A program made the translations under genes and the position numbers. 64,000 nt of DNA from contig NZ_JACJTD010000014.1 of assembly GCF_014698505.1 (NCBI RefSeq), positions 62,001-126,000 of the forward strand. Reading direction: 5' to 3'. The stretch is from Nostoc foliaceum FACHB-393. Its GTDB lineage: Bacteria; Cyanobacteriota; Cyanobacteriia; Cyanobacteriales; Nostocaceae. The notes below the pieces were generated by a model. It did not search any database. It was not told the origin of the DNA and was given only the letters and a program-made list of their open reading frames with translations. Below are positions 9,501-17,813 of the stretch, piece after piece (position 1 is the stretch's first letter; every line of letters starts with the position of its first letter).

Positions 9501-9845
9501 AGCGGTTTGGATGATTTGCTGCAAGGTTTGTGCCCATTCAGGCAAAGGTTGATCGGCAAGTAACTCAATGGCTCCCAATCTAGAACTAACAGTATCGAGG
9601 TCTAGCCCTTCCCACTCTAAGCGTTTGTGTAACGTATCCAATTTACCTTCTGCTGCAACTTCGCACCAGCGATGTCTACGACGGTTAATTTCTTGTTCGT
9701 TGACTTGATCGCCATTAATAGCAAATCTGCTTTCATCAAGACGTTCCCAGAGAAAGCTAGCATTGGCTGCGATCGCTCTTAAATCGTCTGATGTTTTCTG
9801 TTGGGATAAGCGAACAACTTGTTGAACCATAGCTGGATTTCTCAT
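6522..9845 (-). CDS. lanM: Type 2 lanthipeptide synthetase LanM, CCG group
   Basis: This 1107-residue bifunctional enzyme dehydrates Ser/Thr in the precursor core and adds Cys thiols to form lanthionine rings. The N-terminal DUF4135 dehydratase (about 150-600) contains KLVYKPKD and RGTDCHYENLIANG, followed by LVLIDMETLLHHEP, which hold the phosphate-transfer and metal residues. The C-terminal LanC-like cyclase (about 730-1100) shows GFSHGAAGISYALL, WCHGAAGIGLGR (Cys978) and LCCGNFGR (Cys1023/Cys1024). Having CCG where most LanMs have CHG places it in the three-cysteine zinc group that includes the broad-substrate enzyme ProcM, which acts on Nif11-leader precursors such as those at 10.4-11.2 kb. 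Start 9845 is the first ATG; ATG 9833 is an alternative. The shared CTCCCC promoter was not found in front of it. Confidence 0.95.
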   Translation of the reverse strand: MRNPAMVQQVVRLSQQKTSDDLRAIAANASFLWERLDESRFAINGDQVNEQEINRRRHRWCEVAAEGKLDTLHKRLEWEGLDLDTVSSRLGAIELLADQPLPEWAQTLQQIIQTATGFNSATEVFLPIDSQNPITFEDILLPTILVARQQLLTRCNSQFTQDCLPLSILSHNAYSSLERGLLKRLAGICTKTLDFEFSQVRPFGQSLLGLLGLETGNNNTHYTKFVNQLLEDGMLTFFQKYPVLGRLVATAVNFWVEFTAEFLERLVADRTDIQQMFDERIIPFYQNKVAEIQTSISDAHKRGRTVISLTFESGLKLVYKPKDLGLEVVFNQFLDWCNQHSNLLDFKVIQVLERNGYGWVEHVEQLPCVDEAAAKRFYQRSGMLLCVLYALRGTDCHYENLIANGEHLVLIDMETLLHHEPNLIEDSPLTQDVETTATRQFWDSVLRTGLLPRWDFSGDRSVAYDISGLGSTDPRLSPRKVPRWQNINTDNMHLLSEPVTLPITKNVPFLNGVALSPSDYQLQITTGFEQMYRFLMAHKDFLLSGQSLLSAMQNQQVRFIFRNTRIYGIILQKALAPDYLKHGVDYSIQLDVLSRAFLVAQEKPNAFPVLSAELRAMEQLDIPFFTASAVVDELSLNGSSSIPNYFKQSSYQDLLNQLQSLDETDLARQVAIIQGSFDAKIATTSSRQGGQWQGESLPLLNSEQFIAEAKEIATQLETRAISDPDGSVNWIGLDFVPRAERYQLQVLNNCLSDGRSGVALFLAALSQVTGDSRYRDLALRTVQSLRRQIHTIEPETWERMARFMGVGGATGLGSLIYSLVKISQFLNDATLLPDAQVLAELMTPELIAADEHLDIMSGAAGAILGLLSLHQATGEATVLEKAIACGQHLINRQVSHNGAPKAWHTYWDKPLTGFSHGAAGISYALLRLYAATSEGKFLEAGLAGIEYERSVFCPSTANWPDFRRMGQPGQPDFANKWCHGAAGIGLGRLGSLRIVETPEIQQEIEIALQTTQSFGLQAIDHLCCGNFGRAEVLLVGAKICSRPDWHQIAHQNVTSVVARAKRTGAYQLFPNLPNSVFNPGFLPGISGIGYQLLRLANNNLPSILLWD

Positions 9846-10368
9846 GATGGAGTTAAAAGGTAAGTATCAATTCTGGTCTACGTCTCAATAGTTGGCATTA
9901 AGAACAATAGCGTTCGTCTGAAACAAGTTTTAAATTAAGTACTAATTACGTAAATATCTAGGCATAAATAAATTTCAAGTTTGTAGTAAGGACTTTAGTC
10001 CTGATAATCCTTGCTCTGAGCGATAAATCGCTCACTACAAACTAGGAGCTTATTTTATATTTAATTATCTTGGCATATTCTCGCGTAGTTGGCTATTTTA
10101 GAGTAGGCTTTAAATTTGTGACAACATAATCGTATTTTCTCACGTTTGGTGATAGTAATTGTTAATTGAATTCCCTCTATACCTTGATCAAAAAAGCAAA
10201 GAGGGAATCTGTTATGCAGCATCTCTTTCTGCGTTAAGCCTCAGTACCAAGCATGGAATTTATCCAAATTAAAATATTGGGAAAGTTGGATATAAAAAGC
10301 TGTTTTAGAAAAACAACCTGACCTTGGAGGCTATAATGCCATAGACAAAGAGAAGCTACATACCTTTT
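9846..10368. other. Intergenic region between precursors and LanM
   Basis: This 523-base spacer holds a palindromic repeat at 9978-10041 (TTTGTAGTAAGGAC ... CTCACTACAAA, with an inner GAGCGATAAATCGCTC hairpin). It also has an inverted repeat TTCCCTCT/AGAGGGAA (10171-10178 with 10200-10207, 21-base loop) that could end the precursor transcript. No coding frame is convincing. Confidence 0.6.
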
Positions 10369-10650
10369 TTAGCAGTGTCCGCCACCACAGCCTTCTGTAT
10401 GACATAGCTTAGGCGCACTATCAGCCATCAATCCACCACTAACACTAAGTAATTCTTCTTCACTCAGTTCGTTGGAGTCTACAAAAGTCAGTTCTGCCAG
10501 CATTTGAGAGATGGCTTCAACTGTGAAGTTATAACCTTTCTCTGCACTAGCGATCGCTAGTACTTTGATGGCTTCTGCTTGGTTGGTTGCTGCTTTAATT
10601 TGCTGTTGTAGTTGTGCGTTTTGAAGCAATTCTTTAATTTGGTGTAGCAT
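10369..10650 (-). CDS. Nif11-leader lanthipeptide precursor 1
   Basis: This 93-residue precursor has a Nif11-like leader (MLHQIKELLQNAQLQQQIKA onward, about 73 residues) ending in LLSVSGG. The core is about 20 residues: LMADSAPKLC then HTEGCGGGHC. The core has Ser5 and Thr12 as dehydration sites and Cys10, Cys15 and Cys20 as ring donors, so one Cys more than acceptors. I chose ATG 10650, not an upstream frame start, because GGAG lies at the right distance, the Nif11 domain begins here, and the promoter lies between the two starts. LanM and the C39 exporter in the same region are the likely processing partners. It is a near-duplicate of the gene at 10871, about 500 bases away. Confidence 0.93.
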   Translation of the reverse strand: MLHQIKELLQNAQLQQQIKAATNQAEAIKVLAIASAEKGYNFTVEAISQMLAELTFVDSNELSEEELLSVSGGLMADSAPKLCHTEGCGGGHC

Positions 10651-10735
10651 ACGTTTGTTCTCCGTTTTTGTTGACTTATTAACACAGCAGAGATGTGCAC
10701 TTGTTTTGGTTGGTGTTCTCTGCTTTTCTGATTTG

Positions 10736-10768
10736 AATTTAGAGATAAATAGGGGAGAAATAGGGGAG
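10736..10768 (-). promoter_or_regulatory. Shared CTCCCC direct-repeat promoter, precursor 1
   Basis: On the minus strand: CTCCCC (10768-10763), TATTT, CTCCCC (10757-10752), ten bases, TAAATT (10741-10736). The spacing is identical to the exporter promoter. The predicted start of transcription is about 80 bases before the precursor ATG. Confidence 0.7.
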
Positions 10769-10842
10769 ATAGTTACAATTGCAGAAAAGTTTTTCAGCAC
10801 AGATTAATTGGAGGATTGAAAACTAGGTATTAGTTATTTCTA

Positions 10843-10875
10843 CCCCTACCCTCTGGCGCACTATCAGCCATCATT
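10843..10875 (-). pseudogene. Remnant of a third lanthipeptide precursor core
   Basis: Directly after the Cys20 codon of precursor 2 the DNA matches the start of a precursor core again: GGTGCAATGATGGCTGATAG then TGCGCC, which would read GAMMADSAP in another frame. Precursor 2 therefore runs into a core fragment, and its C-terminal SVQ appears to be read from that scrap. This is best explained by a deletion between tandem precursor copies. Confidence 0.7.
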
Positions 10876-11161
10876 GCACCGAGCAGTGTCCGCCACCACA
10901 GCCCGCTGTATGACATAGCTTAGGCGCACTATCAGACATCGCTCCACCACTAACACTAAGTAATTCTTCTTCACTCAGTTCGTTGGAGTCTACAAAGGTT
11001 AGTTCGGCCAGCATTTGAGAGATGGCTTCAACTGTGAAGTTATAACCTTTCTCTGCACTAGCGATCGCTAGCACTTTGATGGCTTCTGCTTGGTTAGTTG
11101 CTGCTTTGATTTGCTGTTGCAGTTGAGCGTTTTGAAGCAATTCTTTAATTTGGTGTAGCAT
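10871..11161 (-). CDS. Nif11-leader lanthipeptide precursor 2
   Basis: This 96-residue precursor has a leader nearly identical to copy 1, again ending in SVSGG. The core is AMSDSAPKLC then HTAGCGGGHC and a short tail SVQ. Compared with copy 1 it gains Ser3 and a Ser in the tail, and has Ala for Glu at position 13, so it offers up to four dehydration sites for three Cys. The start at ATG 11161 has the same GGAG box as copy 1. Gene plus promoter form a roughly 500-base duplication unit. The tail appears to derive from fusion with a third copy at 10843-10875. Confidence 0.93.
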   Translation of the reverse strand: MLHQIKELLQNAQLQQQIKAATNQAEAIKVLAIASAEKGYNFTVEAISQMLAELTFVDSNELSEEELLSVSGGAMSDSAPKLCHTAGCGGGHCSVQ

Positions 11162-11247
11162 ACGTTTGTTCTCCGTTTTTATTGACTTATTGATACGGCA
11201 GAGATTGTACGCTTGTTTTGGGCGGTGTCCTCTGCTTTTCTGATTTG

Positions 11248-11280
11248 AATTTAGAAAGAAATAGGGGAGAAATAGGGGAG
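11248..11280 (-). promoter_or_regulatory. Shared CTCCCC direct-repeat promoter, precursor 2
   Basis: On the minus strand: CTCCCC (11280-11275), TATTT, CTCCCC (11269-11264), ten bases, TAAATT (11253-11248). It is duplicated together with the gene. Sequence around it (GTGCTGAAAAA) is also shared with copy 1. Confidence 0.7.
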
Positions 11281-11498
11281 ATAAGTGCAATTACGGAAAA
11301 ATTTTTCAGCACAGATTAATTCGGGGATTAGTTATTTATCCCCCAGCCCCTCTCTATGATGCTGATATCTGCATTACTGCTGTAATATTTGAAGCAAATA
11401 TGTAGTTTTGCTGTAGTTAAATATCCTAATGATCAACTAAAGATACAATCGCTATACCAAATTGATTGATCTATCTAGGAGATATTAAGGAGTTGGTG

Positions 11499-14400
11499 AT
11501 GAGCGCTAAACAATTGGAGCAGGTAAAGCAATTGCAAGCTACCCTCACCAAAATGGAAGTAACATTAGGTGCGATCGCTGATGCTGTAGTCTGGGTAGGA
11601 GAAGACCGATGCATCCAATGGTGCAATCCTAGCTTTGAGGGTTTGGTGAATCAACCCCACAACACTGTCTCCGGTGCGAAGTTAACTGACTTGCTACCCC
11701 TAGCACAAGCAGGACAACCAGTTGCTTTACCAGCCTATCCTGATGTGCGGATACTCAATGGTGAGTACGAAACAGCAAATTACCAGTTCCAGCAGGGTGA
11801 GCGGACTTTAACACTACAAATTTCCGGTAACTGTAGCGGACTGACTGATGATCAATGTGCAATATTGGTGATTCGGGATATCACGCTGGCGAAACAAACT
11901 CAAGAATCCTTACAAGAGATTGAGGAGCGTTTGCAGACATTAATTAACGCTACACCCGATATTATCTGTTTAAAAGACGGCGAGGGAAAATGGTTGCTGT
12001 CAAACCAAGCTAACCTGGAATTTTTACAGCTACAAGGCGTTGATTATCAAGGCAAAACAGATTCAGAACTAGCAGAATTTAGCAATTTTTATCACGATGC
12101 TTTGCTCAACTGCGACAAAACAGATGAACAAGCTTGGCAGTTGGGATGTGTGCATCGAGTAGAAGAAGTTATACCCCGACCTGATGGGACAGTGACCAGT
12201 GTAGATATGATTAAAGCTCCCCTATTTCACCAGGATGGTAGACGCAAAGCTCTGGTGGTTTTAGGGCGGGATTTGAGCGATGTCTATCGACAAGCTACGC
12301 AACGCAAACAAACTCAAGTAGCCTTAGAAAACTCTTTGTCTCTATTAAGCGCTATCTTTGAATCGATTCAAGACGGTATATTAGTAGTTGATAGTTTAAG
12401 TAATATCACTAGTTACAACCAAAAGTTCTTAGAAATGTGGTCAATTCCACCAGAACTTTTGACAGAACCAGATCATCCTCAGCGGCTAGCGTATCTGGCA
12501 AACCAGCTAAAAGACCCGGATGTGTTTTTGCAACGAGTCCGAGAATTATACTCACAGCCAGAGCTAGTTAGTTACGACTCATTAGAATTGTGCGATGGCA
12601 GAGTATTTGAGCGCTATTCCTGTCCTCAGCGCATCGGCGAACAGATTATTGGTAGAGTGTGGAGTTTCCGCGACATTACCCAACGCCAAAGGGCAGAAGA
12701 AGCACTGCGACAAAGTGAGCTACAATATCGCAGTATTTTTGAAGCTATTAATGATGGACTATTTATTACTGAAATAGAAACTGAAAAAGTCGCTGAAGTT
12801 AATCCTGCGGCTTGTCAGATGCACGGTTACTCTTATGAAGAATTTCTCACTTTACATCCATCTGTTTACATTCACCCAGACTCACATTCTGTTTTCTTAG
12901 AGTTTCTCAAAACAACGCAATCTGGTGAGCAATTTTATGGGCCAGCAGTTGATATCTGCAAAGATGGCACTTTGATAGATGTGGAAGTTAAAGGGACAAC
13001 TTGCATTTACAACGGTAAGCCGCACATCTTAGCGATAGTGCGCGACATTACTGCTCGCAAACGCACTGAGGAAGCCTTGCGACAAAGCGAAGTCCAGTAT
13101 CGGGATTTGGTGCAAACAGCCAACTGCATCATTCTACGTTGGGATGGTAACGGCGACATCATATTTTTAAATGATTATGGTCAAAGGCTTTTTGGTTTCG
13201 ATTTAGATGAAATTATCGGGCGTAATGTTATTGGCACAATTGTTCCAGAAACAGAAACTTCTGGGCGCGACTTACAGACATTAATGGTTGATATTTGTCA
13301 ACATCCAGAAAACTATCTATTCAACGAAAATGAGAACTTATGCCAAAATGGCGATCGCGTCTGGATAGTCTGGGCAAATAAACCCATATTAGATGCACAA
13401 GGAAACTTAATCGAAATTCTTTCAGTAGGCACCGATGCTACAGAACGCAAACGCGTCCAAGCAGCCCTCCAAGAAAGTGAGTTAAAATTCCGCAGCATTG
13501 TTGAAAATGCCAATGATCTGATATTTGTCCTCTCGCCAGAGGGAATTTTTACTTATCACTCGCCGAATGTAACTGCAACTATGGGTTACAGCCTGGAGGA
13601 AATCGAAGGTCATTCGGTGGTGGAGTTTACCAAACCTGAAGATTTAGAAATTAGTGTTGCCGCCTTACAAAAAGCTCTAACTGGGGAAAAGCTGACTGAT
13701 ATTGAAGTGCGATTGCGACACAAAGACGGTAGCTGGCGATGGTTCAACTTTAACACTTCCACAATCAACACTCCCAGTGGTGAAATTGCGATCGCGGGTG
13801 TGGGACGCGACATCACAGAACGCAAGCAAGCAGAAGAAGCCTTGCGTCGTAGTGAAATGAAATACCGCAACATCTTTGAAAATTCCCAAGTGGGGATTTT
13901 CCGCACCTGCCAAAAAGATGGATTGATTATCGATGCTAATCAACGTGGTGCTGAGATATTAGGTTTTACCTCTGCTGCTGACTTAATTGGCAAGTATTTT
14001 ACAACTGACTTATATCTCAATCCAGACGATCGCGTGCAGATGTTAGCAGAGTTAGAAGAAGACGGTGAAGTTCGCAATTTTGAAGTAGCACTGCGACGCT
14101 TGGATGGATCTGTTGTTTGGGTACTGTTGTCACTCCGTCTCAACGCAGAAGAATCCTGTTTGGATTCTGTCTTTACAGATATTAGCGATCGCAAACGGCA
14201 AGAACAGGCTTTACGCTTAATTGTTGAGGGCACAGCAGCAAAAACAGGTGATGAATTTTTCAATTCCTGCGTTCGTTACCTTGCCGAAGTATTGCAAGTT
14301 CAATATGCTCTAGTCACTGAGTTTGGTGATGAGCCAAAAACTAGAGTCCGCACTTTAGCATTTTGGTGTGGCGGGGCTATTAACGAAAACTTGGAGTATG

Positions 14401-17069
14401 AATTGCAAGGTACTCCTTGTGAACATACCTTGGAAGGTAACCTCTGTCACTACCCTCAAGCAGTACAAGCCGCTTTCCCCCAAGATGCAGATTTAGTGAA
14501 GATGAATGCCGAGAGTTTTTTTGGTGTTCCTCTAACTAGTTCATCCGGCGAAATCATCGGACATCTAGCAGTGATCGATGTCAAACCAATGAAGCACGAT
14601 CCGGGACGGGAACTCATTCTTAAAATCTTTGCTGCCCGTGCCGGTGCTGAATTGGAACGCAAACAGGCAGAAGCCGCCCTACAGCAAAGTGAGTTAAAGT
14701 TTCGCACTATCGTTGAAAAGGTCAACGATATGCTGTTTGTCATCAATCCTGATGGAGTATTTAACTATATTTCTCCTAATATATTGAACACTACAGGATT
14801 TGCCCCCAGCGAAATGGAAGGTAATTCCTTGGCATCCTTTACTCATCCCGATGATGTGCCAATATGTTTTGAAGCCGCCCAAAGTATCCTGACAACAGGT
14901 GAGGGAATTTCGGGAACTGAGTACCGCGCCAAACATCGAACTAAAGGCTGGGTTTGGCTAACTGCTAATGCAGTCCGCACACAAGATGCCCAGGGTAATT
15001 TTCAGATTGTGGGTGTAGCTCGTGATATTAGCGATCGCAAACAAGCAGAGGAAGCTTTGCAACGTCGGACTCAAGCCGAAAGTTTACTCAGTAGCATTTC
15101 TCGCCAATTTATTGACCAAAATTTAGAAACAGCAATTAATTTTACACTTCGAGCGATCGCTGAGTTTATTGATGCTGAACACAGTTGCATCTTTGAATGC
15201 TCCCAAGATCAACGTGAATTCCACCTCATCCATGAATGGTGTGGTGAAGATGTTGCACCATTGATTGATATTGCAAAAGGTTCACCTGTGGAAGTTTTCC
15301 CCTATTTCTACGAACCGATTCTCCGTGGTAGGCATAGACAAATCTCTTGTGTGGAGAATTTACCACCCCATCTACCTGAGCGAAAAGTTTTTGAAAGTAT
15401 GTCGTTTCAGTCTTTACTAGCAGTGCCGATGGTTCATGCTGGCAAAGTAGTGGGATTTGTTGGTGCAGCGATGATTCACTGCTCGAAAACCTGGAACCAA
15501 GAAGATATTAATTTACTGAAACTGGTAGGTGAAATAATTGCGATCGGTCGAGCTAGGCATCAAGCAGAAGAAGCGTTGAGAATTGCCAAAGAAGCCGCCG
15601 AAACTGCCAACCGTGCCAAAAGTGCTTTCCTCGCTAACATGAGTCACGAACTCCGCACACCTTTGAATGCGATTCTGGGTTTTTCTCAGTTAATGGAACG
15701 AGATACTAGTCTCAACTCAAACCAACGTGAATCTTTAGCTACCATTAACCGCAGTGGAGAACACTTGCTCAACCTGATTAACGATGTCCTAGAAATGTCC
15801 AAAATTGAAGCTGGACAAATCATTTTCAACCCTGAAGACTTCGACCTTTATCTGCTGTTGCAAACATTACAAGAAATGTTTCAGGTAAGGGCACAAACAA
15901 AGCAATTGTTCCTCAGATTTGAAATTGCTCCCAATCTTCCCCGTTATATCCAAACAGATGAGGGAAAACTCCGCCAAGTTCTTATTAACCTTTTGGGTAA
16001 CGCCGTCAAGTTTACTCAAACAGGGGGAGTAACTTTACGAGTCAGATTAGGGAGTGGGGAGCAGGGGGAAAACTCCTCTCCTCTGCCCCCCGCACCCTGC
16101 CCCTCTGCCTCTTCCCCATCTCTTCACTTTGAAGTCGAAGACACTGGACGGGGAATAGCACCAGAAGAAATGAATAACCTGTTTCAGCCTTTTGTCCAGA
16201 CCACAAGCGGTATCCAAACCAAGGAGGGAACTGGACTAGGACTGACTATCAGCCGTCAATTTGTGCGGTTACTGGGGGGCGATATTCACTTGACGAGTAG
16301 CGTTAGACAAGGATCTACTTTTAGTTTTGAAATCCAAGTGAATTTAGCCGCAGCTTTAAAAGCTACACCAAAATTGAGTAAGGGACGTGTACTCAAGCTG
16401 GCAGCAGACCAACCATCTTACCGTGTTCTGGTAGTGGATGACCGCAAAGAAAACCGCGATTTAATTGTGCAACTTCTTGGTAGCATTGGCTTTGAGATTA
16501 AAGCTGCGAATAATGGACAAGAAGCGATCGCTATTTGGCAAACCTGGCAACCTCACCTAATTTGGATGGATATGCGGATGCCTGTAATGAATGGTTACGA
16601 TGCAACAAAAGAGATTAGAGCCAGGGAAAGAAATACAAATGCAAATCACCGCACTATAATTATTGCCCTAACCGCCAGTGCTTTTGAAGAACAACAGGCA
16701 AGCATCTTAGCCGCAGGTTGCAACGACTTGGTTCGTAAGCCATTCCGGGAGCAGGTAATTTTTGAAAAGATAGCTGAATATTTGCAGGTGCGTTATGTTT
16801 ACGCAGAAGAAAGTCGTGAAGAAACAACAGACAACAACCTAGAAAATATTCAATTTTCCATCTTGGATCTTCGCTCTGCAATTACCGTTATGCCTGCCCA
16901 ATGGGTAACAGAACTTAATCAGGCAGCTATTGAAGTCGATGCTGAAAGAATTTTCCAACTAATTGAGCAAATTCCACCAACACATTCTGCTTTGGCAGAA
17001 AAATTGGCAAATTTAGTCAGAAGCTTCTGCTTCGATGAAATTATCAGTCTAACGGAGGATAACTTATAA
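11499..17069 (+). CDS. Multi-PAS/GAF hybrid sensor histidine kinase
   Basis: This 1856-residue soluble-looking hybrid kinase (no clear membrane segment) has about eight PAS domains in series, one GAF after the seventh PAS (LIVEGTAAKTGDEFFNSC onward) and a second GAF (SISRQFIDQNLETAINF) before the kinase core. HisKA has MSHELRTPLNAILGF, the ATPase has NLLGNAVKF, DTGRGI and GTGLGLTISRQF, and the C-terminal receiver has VVDDRKENRD, the acceptor in MDMRMPVMNGYD, and RKPF. ATG 11499 is preferred over a frame start at 11466 because AAGGAG stands at 11487-11492. A low-complexity insert (SSPLPPAPCPSASSPS) lies in the ATPase domain before the G1 box. It is adjacent to the lanthipeptide precursors but divergent, and no input signal can be named. 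Confidence 0.95.
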   Translation: MSAKQLEQVKQLQATLTKMEVTLGAIADAVVWVGEDRCIQWCNPSFEGLVNQPHNTVSGAKLTDLLPLAQAGQPVALPAYPDVRILNGEYETANYQFQQGERTLTLQISGNCSGLTDDQCAILVIRDITLAKQTQESLQEIEERLQTLINATPDIICLKDGEGKWLLSNQANLEFLQLQGVDYQGKTDSELAEFSNFYHDALLNCDKTDEQAWQLGCVHRVEEVIPRPDGTVTSVDMIKAPLFHQDGRRKALVVLGRDLSDVYRQATQRKQTQVALENSLSLLSAIFESIQDGILVVDSLSNITSYNQKFLEMWSIPPELLTEPDHPQRLAYLANQLKDPDVFLQRVRELYSQPELVSYDSLELCDGRVFERYSCPQRIGEQIIGRVWSFRDITQRQRAEEALRQSELQYRSIFEAINDGLFITEIETEKVAEVNPAACQMHGYSYEEFLTLHPSVYIHPDSHSVFLEFLKTTQSGEQFYGPAVDICKDGTLIDVEVKGTTCIYNGKPHILAIVRDITARKRTEEALRQSEVQYRDLVQTANCIILRWDGNGDIIFLNDYGQRLFGFDLDEIIGRNVIGTIVPETETSGRDLQTLMVDICQHPENYLFNENENLCQNGDRVWIVWANKPILDAQGNLIEILSVGTDATERKRVQAALQESELKFRSIVENANDLIFVLSPEGIFTYHSPNVTATMGYSLEEIEGHSVVEFTKPEDLEISVAALQKALTGEKLTDIEVRLRHKDGSWRWFNFNTSTINTPSGEIAIAGVGRDITERKQAEEALRRSEMKYRNIFENSQVGIFRTCQKDGLIIDANQRGAEILGFTSAADLIGKYFTTDLYLNPDDRVQMLAELEEDGEVRNFEVALRRLDGSVVWVLLSLRLNAEESCLDSVFTDISDRKRQEQALRLIVEGTAAKTGDEFFNSCVRYLAEVLQVQYALVTEFGDEPKTRVRTLAFWCGGAINENLEYELQGTPCEHTLEGNLCHYPQAVQAAFPQDADLVKMNAESFFGVPLTSSSGEIIGHLAVIDVKPMKHDPGRELILKIFAARAGAELERKQAEAALQQSELKFRTIVEKVNDMLFVINPDGVFNYISPNILNTTGFAPSEMEGNSLASFTHPDDVPICFEAAQSILTTGEGISGTEYRAKHRTKGWVWLTANAVRTQDAQGNFQIVGVARDISDRKQAEEALQRRTQAESLLSSISRQFIDQNLETAINFTLRAIAEFIDAEHSCIFECSQDQREFHLIHEWCGEDVAPLIDIAKGSPVEVFPYFYEPILRGRHRQISCVENLPPHLPERKVFESMSFQSLLAVPMVHAGKVVGFVGAAMIHCSKTWNQEDINLLKLVGEIIAIGRARHQAEEALRIAKEAAETANRAKSAFLANMSHELRTPLNAILGFSQLMERDTSLNSNQRESLATINRSGEHLLNLINDVLEMSKIEAGQIIFNPEDFDLYLLLQTLQEMFQVRAQTKQLFLRFEIAPNLPRYIQTDEGKLRQVLINLLGNAVKFTQTGGVTLRVRLGSGEQGENSSPLPPAPCPSASSPSLHFEVEDTGRGIAPEEMNNLFQPFVQTTSGIQTKEGTGLGLTISRQFVRLLGGDIHLTSSVRQGSTFSFEIQVNLAAALKATPKLSKGRVLKLAADQPSYRVLVVDDRKENRDLIVQLLGSIGFEIKAANNGQEAIAIWQTWQPHLIWMDMRMPVMNGYDATKEIRARERNTNANHRTIIIALTASAFEEQQASILAAGCNDLVRKPFREQVIFEKIAEYLQVRYVYAEESREETTDNNLENIQFSILDLRSAITVMPAQWVTELNQAAIEVDAERIFQLIEQIPPTHSALAEKLANLVRSFCFDEIISLTEDNL
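16049..16122. repeat. C/G-rich low-complexity insert in the kinase gene
   Basis: A GGGGAGCAGGGGG run followed by a run of CCCCxTGCC units encodes GEQGENSSPLPPAPCPSASS in the ATPase domain, between the strand after the N box and the DTGRGI box, a surface loop. It has the same character as the stretches at 1161-1200 and 29554-29621. Confidence 0.75.
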
Positions 17070-17168
17070 TTCGTAATTCGTAATTAATCAAGTGAGATTT
17101 AATTAGCGATCGCACTCCTAATTTTAGAAGTTTTTTTGATCAATAAAAAGTAGGAAATTGAATAAAAG

Positions 17169-17215
17169 TAAGCGTTTAATTTGTATGGGCTGTAACCATT
17201 CAGATTAAACGCTTA
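17169..17215. terminator. Inverted repeat between convergent genes
   Basis: TAAGCGTTTAAT (17169-17180) pairs perfectly with ATTAAACGCTTA (17204-17215) around a 23-base loop. It lies between the ends of the kinase gene and the VOC gene. It lacks a clear T-run, so the terminator role is inferred from position. Confidence 0.5.
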
Positions 17216-17222
17216 GAGTTGA

Positions 17223-17705
17223 CTAATTTGTGACTAATGCTGGTTCTGCCAAAAAATATTTCAGATTTTCTTGCTGAGTGGCAAATTTCAAATACTGAGA
17301 TGCCATTTCTGGTGTTAACAGTTCTATCATTAATCTGTTTTCCACCCAGAACTCAATCACATCAAAGAAAGAGTCGCGGTTACAGCGCACTACACGCCAA
17401 CCTTCACGGATACCGATTTGTTCAATTTCTTTCTGGGTAATGGGCACAGAAATAGCTGCATGAATATCTGTATACATAGAGGTAATTGCAGTACGGACAA
17501 ATACGCATTCATCATCATTTTGACCAGGTTCAAGTTGAGAGCCTAAAGGATAAAGTTCAATGGCTGTACCGTATTCATCAAAAGGTATAACCATATAGCT
17601 TCCTGGGTTAGGAGGAAAGGGAACAGCTTGCGCTTTTAAGATTTCCGCCAGAACTTGAGCAACATGGCTAGGGTTTCTAACAGCAATTGAAATATGGTGA
17701 ATCAT
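17223..17705 (-). CDS. VOC-fold (glyoxalase-like) protein
   Basis: This 160-residue protein starts with MIHHISIAVRNPSHVAQVL, the usual opening strand and helix of vicinal-oxygen-chelate proteins. The matching half ends in FDVIEFWVENRLMIELLTP. His4 and the Glu in GTAIELYP and MIELLTP are candidate metal ligands. The substrate is unknown. Its promoter (17732-17764) shares the CTCCCC architecture with the lanthipeptide precursors and exporter, which suggests that it is made under the same conditions and might act on, or protect from, the same pathway. It is convergent with the kinase gene. Confidence 0.75.
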   Translation of the reverse strand: MIHHISIAVRNPSHVAQVLAEILKAQAVPFPPNPGSYMVIPFDEYGTAIELYPLGSQLEPGQNDDECVFVRTAITSMYTDIHAAISVPITQKEIEQIGIREGWRVVRCNRDSFFDVIEFWVENRLMIELLTPEMASQYLKFATQQENLKYFLAEPALVTN

Positions 17706-17731
17706 GGGATAACCTCAGTTCGATATTTTGT

Positions 17732-17764
17732 AGATTAAAAAACAATCGGGGAGAACTAGGGGAG
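17732..17764 (-). promoter_or_regulatory. Shared CTCCCC direct-repeat promoter, VOC gene
   Basis: On the minus strand: CTCCCC (17764-17759), TAGTT, CTCCCC (17753-17748), ten bases, TAATCT (17737-17732). Transcription would start about 20 bases before the ATG at 17705. Confidence 0.7.
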
Positions 17765-17813
17765 CAAGGAAGGGTGGGGAGAGAAAAAGCTTAACTCTTG
17801 AATGCTTATTAGC

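Noticed and set aside
10651-10800. N-terminal extension of precursor 1 to an upstream start
   Set aside because: The extension covers the conserved promoter, lacks similarity to precursor leaders, and the internal ATG has a proper ribosome binding site. The same holds for 11162-11290 of precursor 2.
13313-14936. Several leftward frames of 60-107 codons within the large kinase gene
   Set aside because: They mirror the repeated PAS/linker coding sequence on the other strand and have no start signals or family patterns.
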